64,000 nucleotides of DNA from assembly GCA_964036275.1 (NCBI GenBank), contig OZ038434.1:9877060-9941059 (forward strand), in the 5' to 3' direction. Numbering within the stretch: the stretch's first letter is position 1; each line of letters starts with the position of its first letter. The DNA comes from Litoditis marina. Taxonomy: Eukaryota; Nematoda; Chromadorea; Rhabditida; Rhabditidae. Below are positions 1 to 11,768 of the stretch, in pieces. A model generated the notes under the pieces. The model was not told the DNA's origin. It saw only the letters and a list, made by a program, of their open reading frames with translations, and ran no database searches. The position numbers were made by a program, and so were the translations under genes.

Positions 1-64
1 TATACAGCTAGTTCAACTACACTTGTATTTGGTGTTGTAATTTTGAGTATGTTGAATCGTTCAG

Positions 65-3000
65 CAGCCTCCCAGACGATGAGCCCAAGCGGTGTCCCGA
101 CTCGACCCACCTTCTCTATTCACCCAGTACCCCAGATGCCGGTCACATCATTTGTACCCGAACAGACGTTCTCAACCACCCCGGTACGTAATAGTATTTT
201 GGCATTGTGACACTTTTGTAAGAAACACTGTGAAAGGGCCTCAATTAGAGTTGTGCCATCAAGAACCAGCTAGGCTCCCGATGTCACAGTATCTAATGAC
301 CTTATATACAGTTTAGTGTTAATTTTTGAGCTCTTTTTGTTATGAAATCTTCAAGGGGTTTTGGGTGCATAAATAAGGTCTCCCCTTTCTTTCAGCATGC
401 CATCCCCGCGGTTGGCGTTGAGGAGCAGACGGCTGTCTGGACAGCTATTCCTTCTCTACCTCAAACTGCCCAGCCTGTGGTTAGTCTATAATATAGATTT
501 GTTCATTATAGATTTGGCTTACTCGATGCCGGGATTTAATGCCTCAACGATAGTTGGTTACATTTTTTATGGTCACTTGAGTGGGCGTACCATATCATAT
601 TACGAACTCTCAAAATGTAAATGTGTTGAGTGTTGCAAACTTGAAAAGAAAAAGGACCTAGCTGAAAACCGTAATTATGCTTCCCCCCCCCCAAAAATTG
701 CAACATTTGTTCCCGATTGTTTAGGCTGATGGTAATCTTCATTAAGCTGGTAATAAATAATTCAATTCATCGCGAAATATTTCATTATTTTCCTCCGTGG
801 TAACAACCAGCAACTCCGGAAATTGGCTTAAAGAAGGACGATTATGTGGTCCAATCCCAACGCTTCAGTCCTCTAAACTGCAATACCTTTTTCAATTGCA
901 GTTTTGAAGACCAATGCGTCGGGATTGGTCCACGTAATCGTCTTATTTTAATACATTGTCTTTCAGGCGCAATCCACATTCGTGTTCCCGCAGACGCCGC
1001 AGACGACGCAGCCGCCAATGGTGGAGCACCAGGCAACGCACGCCATCACACCTCAGATCAGCGAGGAGGAGCAGAGTGAGGAGGAGGAGATGGAAGAAGA
1101 AGAAGAGCAAGAAGGTAGGGGAGGGACATTGTCCAGTGACCGTATCCACAACTTATTTTTTCTCTCCCGGGAGAGCAAAATTTGGTTGAGATTGTGTACC
1201 CAGGAGAGTTAAAAACGCTCCCAGAGGAGTTAAAAATTGTTGGTGGATACGTAAGGTTATCCGAATGGTCAGAGAACACGGACTACTTTTTGCCAGAAAC
1301 GAGAATATTTGTCTATTTTTGTTGCAAAATCATCAGTTCTCACGTGTTCACTGTTCAAATCTAAAAAAGACTTGTCTTTGTCGAATAGTCGAACCTCAGT
1401 GGTGTATGGGCGGGAGACTGAATACAAGTTGTAGTGTGGTGTCGAAGTCGAAACACAATCCCTTTTTTAACTTTTCTCGGGGGCGCGGAGATCAATTACA
1501 AAGAACAGATTGAAATTAATAAGTGAGTCTGTCTTATGTTCCCTAGAACAATCGCCACAAGCATCAAATTTGAAGGGTCTCAAATACAGTAACCGGCTTT
1601 GAAAGCGGCGTAAGAGTGACCTATACTCTTACGTCACTTTCAAAGCTCTCCCTACCAAGTAATAAAAAAATTGGTTACCGTCAAACCCTTTAGGTATGGC
1701 AACCGAGTTGTGAGTGGACCGGAGGTGTCAGGGGTATTTCGCGTACATAACACCCTCCAGATTCAGGGTATCATAGTGTATTTCCAGCTGCCACCCCTGC
1801 CGCCACCTTCCTGCCCGACCCCTCCTCCTTCCCCACCCCCTCTCCGATGGAGGTTGTGGTACAGGAGACGACGACCGTCCCACAGGATTCAGATGTCAAT
1901 CCATTCCACTCGCTCGTCACCAACACCATGGGCAGCCCACAGGAACAGGTGCGTACAGTGACAAACTTAGGGCGACTTTGTTGGATGTTTCATCAAAACA
2001 CTCATGTTTCATATAATAGAGACTTTCAACAATAGTCATACTTTACTGGTAAAAACCTAATCTTATACCCGGTTTTCTAATCCGGTTCCCCATATGAAAC
2101 ATCCACTTTCACTCAATTTCTGTGGACAACAAAGTCTCTTCACATATTCATCGTGACCTAGTCTTGATAGATAGGAATGTGTGGTAATAGTTGTGCAATC
2201 TAAAGAACTCCATACTTTTCCAGTCCGCTACAGCCGGTAAGAAATATTAAGCTATCCTTATACAGTTCTTTAGAATCGCTATCAAATAATCAAATTCAGA
2301 ATGACTATCTTCATAATGTGGCTTGAAGAGTATGCACATGCAAAATATCTGTCATAATCTCATAAATGTAGTTAGTGATCGATTCATTCAATCTAGTATC
2401 CAGTAATTTAAAGTAAATGTGTTTAGCAGGAATCTAGCGAAGATGAGTTCGCCGAAACGGCCACTTCCATGGGCGAAATGACGACCGAGATGGATTACGA
2501 GGAGCACGAGGTGGTCACCGAGGTAGGCATCATCACAACCAGTAATATCCGACTAAACTACAGAAAGAAAACCGTTTTAAGATTCATACGCGTAAAAAGT
2601 AATAATTTTGCATCGAAATTACACCATTTAGTCCATTCTTTCGATTTTTTGGCAACTCGAACAACCTTTACTGGAGAGAATTGTGTAGACACTTGTGAAT
2701 TTTTGGAATTCTATATAATAGCCTTTAGCTAAGTGTAATATATGGATTCAATGTTCCATGAGATAAGTGTACTACGCTTTCCATCGGTGATCGGTGGTAG
2801 TTGATTTGTTCGAGTTCTACCTTTCTGTCCTGAAAATATGTTGCCTCTCGTGCTGCTCAGTAGCTAAGTGCTTTGTTCTTCCCTTCTTCTATGAGGGTTT
2901 TCATTTATTTATATAATTGTGATTGTCGACACGTTGTGGGAACAAGTAATTGGTGTCACATCCCCCTTTGCACAGGCACCCATCTCGACCCCCGTTAGCA

Positions 3001-6000
3001 TGTGGAGCACCGAAGTGGTAGATGTAGATGTTACATCGCCAGAATCTGTCGACACCCCCACCACCACTATCCCTACAATGCATGAAATCACGCAGGAGGT
3101 ACTGTATCTGTACAATGTGATCACTGTTACCCAAGCCACTATCTGAGTCCGTAACCAGGAACATTTCACTACCCACCCTGCGTTCCCTCAAACACTGGTA
3201 TTGTTCGAACTTGCATCCTACAAGAGACGCAGGATGGGATAAAGGTGCAGGGATATTCCAGCATACGTTACGTACCCGGGGGTGACCAAACAGAATGCCG
3301 AACCGCGGTTGAATGACAGAAGTTGTATAACTATGTTTGCATTTTACAGCTCATCATCTTCCCTGAAAATAATATTGTAGATCGATTGATCATCCCCGTT
3401 TCCCACTTTTTAAACCTTGTTATTTTGAGGATGGTGCGGCTACTATAATTTAGGTGACGTCTCCTACAGTGCACTGTGTTCAGCAACAATGTGCGGTCAT
3501 GTATCGTTTTCACATCGTGGTTCAATAATCAAAAAATCAATTGAAATAGTAGACTTGGTGGAGTATTTCTCATTTCAAATAAGTCTTTCTCTAGAACTGA
3601 GTTTTGTTGTATTTTGTATACATTTAGAACTATCATAGGTAAAATTCACGGACCAAAAAGGTTCCTTTTAGGCCCGCGATTTTCGTAGCCGAAATCACCC
3701 TGTCAGGGCCTAAGTGTCCCTTGAATTTTCACCTTAGATCGGAAAAAAATGAGTCTAGTATTTACCGTGATCAACTATAGGTGCCAGATTCGAGTAGTGA
3801 AGAAACCGAATGGAATACCCAATCAGTGAATGAAGAAACGTTCACAGAAACTCCCGAAACTACGACTATATGGCATGAAATCACACAGGAGGTACTGTAT
3901 CTATCGAAAGTGTGATGGACGCCTATTGTACGGTTCATACTTTTTATGTTGGCGTAGATCAAAAAGTATGATTTCTTCACCATTGACGTGCTCACAAGAA
4001 GTATGAACCGGGCCTTTGTGGCAGGGCTCAGATTATCTCATAATTGTATGGGCTGTACGGAAAAACCTACCAAAATGTTTGGCTAAAGTGCCCATATGTT
4101 TTGATGTCTTTAAACCCTGCGCGATTGAAAGATCGATCGTCTTGTAAAATCTTGACTGGTACAAGTCACTGACTTGAAGTCAGATTGGTTACGATTTGGT
4201 AACGCCTTTGTTGATTGACTTTGTGGAGAGAATCTATTGAATGATTACTCTACAGGATTGCAAGTAGTGTGAGGAAAAGAGGAAAATACAGAAAACCCAA
4301 AAGTGACATTCACCCCAGTTGTTTTCATTGAAAAAGGCATTTGTAAATAGTGCATGAGTTCCGATTCAGGTGCCTGTGGAAGTGACGACTCAGTCAACGC
4401 TGCCCTTCTGGATGTTCTCCACGGAGGCTCCCACGCCCACCACACAGTTTGTACCGCAACAACCAGCTGAGGTCAGTTACCGTAGTTTGTTCTCAGAAGT
4501 TCATGAAAATGTTGTCTTATCAATACTTGTGCTCAATTTTCGGCATACTTTAAAATGATCGAATAGACAGAAGAAAGTCGAAAACGGGCTTTTCCAATTT
4601 TGGTTATGTTGGTTGAGTTGTGAAAGTTGAAAAAAGAGCAATTAAATACATAAATTTTTTGTCATTCAGATACCGGAGGAATTCCCTGAGCCATCTGAAG
4701 AAATGCCGACAGAAATGGAAGTTTCTGAGAGCAGTGAAGAATATCACGAGGTAAAAAAGACGTGGTTTACATTTAACTTTATATTTTTTCTCGCCGATGG
4801 TATGAAGAAGGAAACTAGCAAATTGAAATTATGTTATGAAACATAATGGGCTTATATAAGCAAGCTAACGAATTGTAATTACCGGGCTTATACGTTTTTC
4901 TTTAAGCTTGTGTTAGTAATAATATGGTGTACAGAAGATGTATTATACATGTACTCTATATCTTCATACGTGCACTTTATTCCCATACACGAGTACGGTC
5001 CGACTACTAAACAAAACGTAGTCCGTTTTTAGCTTCAAGAGTGAAAATTAACAATGTTTTTTTTTCAGCAAAAATGGACAAATTGTCATATTTTGGGCGA
5101 GTAATTAGTCCATTTTTCGTTATTTTTCCGACTATTCTAACAAATTTACTGTGGTATGTTCATTCTTTGTTTAGATGACGTCAATGGAGACGACGTCGAC
5201 GACCCCCCGCGACGTGGATGAACAGGAGGCAGGAGCCGCCGACCGACAGAAGAAGAGCTCGGCCGCCAGTTGGATTGTGGCCATTGTCGCGCTCATAGGT
5301 CTGTTGGCTCACTCCTTAATTACTTAGAGTAGAACATGTCCCGGTATGTCCTCGGGATCCACACCAGTACGGTTGGCTAGGAAATCGGAAAGGGGGCTAC
5401 GTTTTCGCTGAAAACGAGAAAATTTTTATCTCTTATTGATTCAAAAGCATTGTTTTCTCATGTGTTTAAATCTTGAAAGGGAATCCTTTTTGTCGAATAG
5501 TCTGATCTAGCCCGGGATCACCTTGGTCACCCAAACTCAGTTAAACAAGGGTTCAACTTAGCTTCAATAATGGGCCCGTGCACTACCGGTACCGGTTTTT
5601 GGCTGAGTAGGGTGGTGGTGGTAGTTCGATGATAATACCAAGCCTGTTTCTTGACATATAGAGGTATCTATCACTGATATTCAATTGATATCCATTTAGT
5701 TTACTGGTTGAGTTCCCTTTAGTCGTTTTTGGTCAAAAAATGATTGTCTTCTTTTTGAATAAAACTATGTTTTGACAGAGACAAATATCAATTTAGTAAT
5801 TTTCGAACGTAAACATATAATGTAATATGTTTACAGTGCTCGGTTTGTTGTTGTTGGCCGCCTCTCTGTTCGTGCTACGCTACATAAAACAGTCGAGGAA
5901 ACTGCACGGGAAGTACAACCCGGCCCGGGAGGAGCACGCGCTCTCTGCCGCCTACAGTATGCCCATGTCCCACATAACCAAGGAGGAGAGGCTTATCTAA
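65..6000 (+). CDS. Crumbs-family type I membrane protein, 3' part (11 exons, 5' end outside window)
   Basis: Exons read as 65-183, 396-479, 967-1114, 1788-1948, 2430-2522, 2976-3098, 3781-3891, 4370-4471, 4670-4750, 5175-5298, 5837-6000; all phases agree and the stop is TAA at 5998-6000. About 435 residues are visible. The ectodomain is Ser/Thr/Pro/Glu-rich and mucin-like, with no EGF or laminin-G repeat in this part. One membrane segment is split between the last two exons (starts WIVAIVALI). The ~40-residue tail has KLHGKYNPAREE, which resembles the Crumbs juxtamembrane FERM-binding motif (GTYxPS), and ends in EERLI, the Crumbs PDZ-binding end. Known family role: apical polarity, binding PALS1/Stardust and FERM proteins; that it does so here is inference. 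C. elegans has several Crumbs-like genes and I cannot say which this is. Most central exons are phase 0-0. Several introns are 400-800 b; intron 2 holds a MITE. Confidence 0.85.
828..950. mobile_element. Fold-back MITE, GGACGATTATGTGG family, copy 1
   Basis: Left arm GGACGATTATGTGGTCCAAT and right arm GGATTGGTCCACGTAATCG are inverted copies, with a second internal inverted pair (CTAAACTGCAAT and ATTGCAGTTTT). It lies in intron 2 of the Crumbs-like gene and stops just before the acceptor at 966. Related copies are at 25351, 49541, 51501 and 52001. No protein is encoded. Confidence 0.85.
1596..1646. repeat. Short inverted repeat, 22-b arms
   Basis: Arms 1596-1617 and 1625-1646 pair with two mismatches around a 7-b loop. 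It sits in intron 3 of the Crumbs-like gene. It could be a worn mini fold-back element; no function is visible. Confidence 0.6.
3221..3275. mobile_element. Fragment of GTACGTATG-family MITE
   Basis: AGAGACGCAGGATGGGATAA and the following CAGCATACGT match the right half of the complete copies at 48919 and 49992. Only one end is present; it lies in an intron of the Crumbs-like gene. Confidence 0.6.
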
Positions 6001-6862
6001 CTAGAATCATGACACAGCCTAATCGATTGGAGGCTCTTTCGAATTGAACAAGTAGCCCTTTTGATATCGGTCAGTCAACCGATTGGTTGATATGAGATTT
6101 AGGGACTGCTTGAAGAGTCATAGCCAGTGCCTTATTCTAATTTCGTACAAATCCCCTCCCTTGTTCTTGTTAACGTTATACTGTGTTTTGTGTAGAGTTT
6201 GCGCCCGTGGCGTGTCGACGGGTATCCTACGCGTTTCTAATAATAAGTTTTTGTATTTGTATTGTTTGTATTTCCTAGTTAGGGTCTCACTCCGAATCCC
6301 ATGTGTGCCAAATCGGGCATTCTCTAAGTTCTTTCTGACAACTTTTGTCAATATGTACTCTGTGTTAACAGAATTTCGCTATTAGTCGGTGATTTGTTGT
6401 GATTAAGTGTTGATGTTTGTATTGTATCTTGCATAGCAACCCAAACTTAGAGTACCCTCCACCTCCAACTATGTTGTTGTCGAGTAATTTCCCAGATTTT
6501 CTCGTTTTCTTGACCTTAGGCTCTTTCTTAGCCGGTACATTACTCCCTTATGGTGTGTTCTATGTGAAAACATGTACTCGATCTACATTTGTCGTTTACG
6601 CGTTTTGCTTTATGCCACTGGCTAAGAATGAGTCTAAGATCTTCGCTACTCTCCTATCCTTTTCAACTCAATTTTAAGGATTACCTTATCAGCATAATAG
6701 GTCCGGTGTTCGAAGTTTCTGTAATTTCTATAGACAACTACCTTGTAGTGCGTCAATTCGCCACCTGTTGAAACCATGCTGTTTGTACCATTCAATTGCC
6801 TGACACTTTTCGAGCTTCTTTTACAAGTTATTATTTTGACTATAATGTTTTATATAAATAAA
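6001..6862 (+). other. 3' UTR of the Crumbs-like gene with AATAAA
   Basis: After the stop at 6000 no further exon is seen. The first good AATAAA is at 6857-6862, about 860 b downstream. Short open frames here (for example 6417-6677) lack splice partners and codon bias, so this is read as 3' UTR or flank. Confidence 0.45.
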
Positions 6863-9800
6863 CGTTGTAAATGTTTGATAGTTCCCTAAATGCGATATGA
6901 ATAGTCTGCTTCGTCATACCTCTCATCAAATAGCTGTGAACTAGGTCAAGAAACTTTTTTTCCTTTTTTGTAGTTTGTACTTTCTCAGCGCGGCATTTGA
7001 TGATCGGTTGTCACACGCGGACTATTATATTACCAACCCGGTGGGTTAATCAATACTTGGTCTATTCGAAAAGTAATCATTTTTTCGGTTAATTAGGTAA
7101 GTAGCCGAAAATCGGTACCTAACCATAAACAGGTTTTTTGTTTTTAAGTTCCCAGACCCTCCTGGATGAATGGTCACCAAGAACAGCCGAGAAAATAAAA
7201 GCTGCTTCAAAGAATTTAACTCAATATGGTGAGGTTACAAATGTTTTTCAAAGTTTTCATCAAGGAATATGTTTTCTATCTTTGAAAAAATCCCGGAAAT
7301 GTGGTTGCGAGCATTTCTTGCGAAATGACATCATAACGAGTAAGCCGAAGCTACTCAACAATTTATATTGACGGGCAAATAATCTGAAGGATCTCCTCCG
7401 TAGTTGGTTTTTGCTACATTTTACTTTAATCGGAAATATATAAGTAATTATATAGTCCTCGTCCGTCCTACGTGGATTCTGAGTGAGCAGTCAAACTTCC
7501 TTTTTTAGATTCCGTAAATCAACACTGTTTTACATGGTTGTTTTTAGGTTACGGGTAATACTCGAACTGTCAAAAAAGTTGCGATGTCATAATTGTGATT
7601 AGGGTACTAGGGTTGGGTTCTTCCAGTTAAGAGCTTTGTTTAGATTCATGTTCTCCAATGGAGTGTTCTTAGAAGTGTATGAAGGATGGAACATTATTGC
7701 TCACGAGTGAGAGCCGTCAAACCTTGTTAGCCTTCCTACTTGTCATTCTGCTCGTCAGGCATAGTAATGTCAGGTCACAAAACAGATAGCCGCTGACGAT
7801 CTTCGTCACATCATCAGGCGCAATAGCAGTTCCTTCAATCTCATGAGAAGTTCTCATGGTGTTTCTCATGAGAATCTCATGAATTACCTGTGATATTTCA
7901 ATAATGTGGCTTAACAATCATACAATCTCATCACATGTTGATGAAATATGTTCATGAGGAAATCTTGTGAAATTTACGAGAGAATGCTACCACGCAATTG
8001 AGAAACGGGATCGACTAGTCCTCTTAAATTAGCAGCTTTTGCAATTGAACTACGTCGTGGTTTATAATTTCAATGCAAAAGATTTGCGAACTTCTCATAT
8101 TTTCTCAGACAAACCGCCTGTTTAATGATAAGTTGTTTTGTTGTTATTTTTCTAGTGTTTTTCTCGTTTGTCGTCTCGATTGCACTGCTGCTGGAATGGT
8201 TTTATTCTATCTGTCCCTCTGCGTGTTTTTCGTGCCGAAGACATGCAGTGTTCTTCAATGATTTCTCGAGAATGTCACTGAGATGACGTATTTTCCCCCA
8301 CCCAGCGGCCAATAAATGGCCCATTTCCAAGCTGAGTAGTCGATTCTCCGTGGAATTGGTCAGCAGGGACTAGTTAACTTCACGTGAAAAGATAGGGGGT
8401 AGTTAGGGTTAGGTGAAATGTAGGTGATATATGGAATAGTTTCACGTGAAGGTCAAGGACTTGTTAGCTTCACGTGATAAACTCACGATTTACAATAGAA
8501 TCGCTCCGGGAATCAGAGGCCCAGCCGGTGAATGTTGATCTGGTCTGGTTCGTTTGTAGTTTGATCGTGCTGAATTGGTCACCCCTGTTATGGGCGGTAG
8601 TTGAGCTGTCTAGCTTTCGAGTAATCACTAATCATATAAGGACTCTATGACACAGAAATGTTTCTGTACCACAGGAAGTTCAGGTAACATTTACTAGTGC
8701 TTGTAACTTTTACGTGGACTAGGTATAGAAATGTTTCTTCGTATTCTCTCCTCACTCCATTGTTAATGTTAGTGAAGAGGCATGGCATAATCTTCGAAAT
8801 CTTCATTCAGATATTGATATTGGCTTCTTTGCTCTCTTTTTTGGCATCTCCTCATTTTCTGGGAAGATTTATAAATGCGTTGCGTGAATGAAAATTCATT
8901 CGGTGTTCTAGAATACACTCTTTGAAAACAAAACAACACATTGTAAACGAGGTGTACAGTATCATGTTTATATTTGGTGTTGTGTGAGAAAGGACTATAG
9001 TTTTTATTTTACGATCTCAGTATCGTCATCACTAATTGAGAGATTTTATGCAATTAATTCATCTCTTTTATTTCAGGGTTTTGCAAACATTGCAATGTGC
9101 TATTTAGTTTTCACTAAATCACGTATACTACACGCCTAATGTACTGAGCCGTTAAACTACTCAAACTCAACTATTTTTAGTTATAAACAAAAAATATAAA
9201 TATCTTCTCTCTCTCACCCCCGGGGCAATATAGCGCGGGAATGATGTCATTTCGTGTGACGCGTATCTTTTCCTCTGAGTCCGGCTTTGAGGTTATTGAT
9301 CGCGGGCGCCAGAGTCCACGTGCTATATGTATGCATGTAGGTACTCTATCTCACCATGACTACATTGTAGTCGACCATTTGATCTACCGTAACCCTTCTT
9401 ATTTGACCTCAACGTCAGCTCATTTCACTTAACCATTCAATCTCTACCAAGAACTTGCTTCTTGACCTTTACCGTAACTCCGTAACCCATCTCCGTTGAT
9501 CATTTCTTCTGTATATAATGAGTTCTGCAATTTCGCTTCCGATAAAAATATCAATTTTTTGAATAGATTTTTTTATTATGCTAGTTTGAGCAAACTGTGC
9601 TCTCAATGCATTGTCCAGTCGTAATGCCGTTCATATCTGTGATTTGTGCAGGTGTTCGACTCATTTATCCATTTTGTATCGTCCTTGAGAGTATTCTTCA
9701 GAAATTACATGCACAACAGTGAAACATTAGGTGACCATTAAGTGTAATTTGCGTTAAGTGTAATTTGCGGAAGTGGTGAAATATCACGTTGAAATACGAA

Positions 9801-11130
9801 GTATAAATAAGTTCCACCTGGTGAAAGAGCGTCTGTTTTGTACTAGCTGGGTGGGTATATGAATGTCGTACTTTATCAAACATCTGGTTGAGTGCTCTGT
9901 TCACAAAACACTGATTTCAGAAATGTTTCTGTAAATTTTAAACGTTAGTCAGTGTAACGTGTTTGAGGCAACGAACCTTGTGTGTAATGAACAGTGGTCG
10001 AAAGATCTTCCCACTTGGTACTTGTGAGGCGACACTTTTGTTGAACTGACATTAACTCATCTTGATTTTTGATAAGGATTGTTGACATCTTAATCTTTCG
10101 AATAATAGGTATTGTTCAGAGTTTTGAATCCTCGTTCTTTTTATCTTGATTTCGAGTACGCCCATGGAAAACCTTCCGGAACTTCGGCAGTATCACTAAT
10201 GTTAACAACTCGACAGAAACACTCAATGCTAGAATGTTGAAAAATGCACATATGTGGTCCCGTAAAACGTTTGGCTACTTTCGTGGTGGAAAAAATCTAC
10301 GCTCTGGTCGCTTACGCTGACAGCCATACGTATCGGGTTACCGCAAACACTATGACGTCATGTTGGGGGTACTCTGGAGTTGGATTGCGGCGAGTTAGGC
10401 TAATTTGATATGGAATTAGATTGGTTGGAAGACACGTGTTTCAATTTCTGCTCAAACTCCAACTCCAAAACACAAACATTGTGTGACCTAGGAGTTAGAA
10501 GTAAGGCGTGTTTTGTAGTTGTTGTCTTGTGACTAAACTACACTCTACCACGCAAAGTGGGTCATTTCCCATAGTAAGCGGCCCATAAGTTGTTGCATCC
10601 CTACTATTTCGTGAATTCACTGTGACGTTGTATTGGAGAACTCAATTAGTTGCAGCGGAAACCCCGGCCTTCCTCTGCCAGAATACGTCATTTCTTGTTT
10701 GTTTTCCACTCGATCCACTTTTTGTGCTGCAAAATGTTATAATTTCAAATTACATTTTTACATGGAAATCGGATGTTAAAGGTGAACATAATGATATGGC
10801 AGTCACACTATCAATTCTGGACAAATCTATCTAAACTCTACACCATGTTAGAGACTAGTTTATGAATTTCTTCTCCTTCAGCTCGTTTTTTACATGCGTG
10901 ATCTTCAATTGTTGTACACAACAAACTGTCCTGTAATCGTGTGAAGACCTATCATGAAATCTCGCGTATATTGTTGTTGTAGTTTTCTATTTAATATAAA
11001 TGTTCTATGTGTAGTTTGGAGTGCGATTGCGGGGGATGCTCCCACTTGCAATTATTCCAACTTTTTAGAAGTGTTTTCATTTGACCATCATGTACCACTC
11101 ACTCGATCGTTCTATACTAGAAGCAAATAG

Positions 11131-11248
11131 GATAGTCACGTAAAGTCAGTATTCTAATGAGGAATTGTGCACTTTTTCAATGCACGTTTCTGAGTTCTGC
11201 TGTGTTCAACATCTTTAACGTGACTGTGCCATTGACTAACAATATACT
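11131..11248. mobile_element. Fold-back repeat, GTCACGTAAAG family, copy 1
   Basis: Begins GATAGTCACGTAAAGT and ends AACGTGACT, an imperfect inverted pair. The interior (ATTCTAATGAGG, GTGCACTTT, CACGTTTCTGAG) recurs at 58487-58602 and inverted at 43842-43951. Non-coding and MITE-sized. Confidence 0.75.
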
Positions 11249-11718
11249 TATCTCGAAAAGTAATGTGCAACTTTCATCGTTCAAAAAATTAGAATTTTCC
11301 GCGGTTGATTGTGGTTTTTCCGCATCCAAATCGGACTAATCCGATTTTCCACGTCTGACGATTTTCTCCCCACCTACACACCCTTTTATTGGTTAATACT
11401 TTTTCCCTATTTTTATATCTATAAGGGTTCAAACTTATTTTCAAATAGTTCTCAGAAATATCATAGCAATCATCGTTTTTTGTCATTCTATATTTATGTC
11501 GAAAATCGGCTTTCCTTCAGAGTGTAGAATATTCATATTTTGTCAAAAAATGCTGCGATTGACAACTTTTCACTATATTTCCGCCCTGTTTACTAGCAGC
11601 GTAATTTATTCGGAAATGACGCCATTTTTGCCAATTAGACGACGTGCCAGATAGCTGTCTCTGCCCACTCAATTCTCATTCTTTGGGGGGGGGGGGATTC
11701 TCATATTCTACAGTGAAC

Positions 11719-11768
11719 TTTGTAGTTCGACTCGATCTTTGAACCCGAAGAGACCAAACTACAAACAC
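11719..11768. mobile_element. Small palindromic element, GTAGTTTGATC family
   Basis: TTTGTAGTTCGACTC at the left and GACCAAACTACAAACAC at the right form terminal inverted repeats. Longer relatives lie at 17572, 18524 and 60860; single half-sites occur near 8555, 20461 and 58441. Confidence 0.6.

Noticed and set aside
6417..6677. 86-codon frame with hydrophobic stretch after the Crumbs-like gene
   Set aside because: Lies in the 3' UTR before the AATAAA; no promoter, splice site or codon bias.
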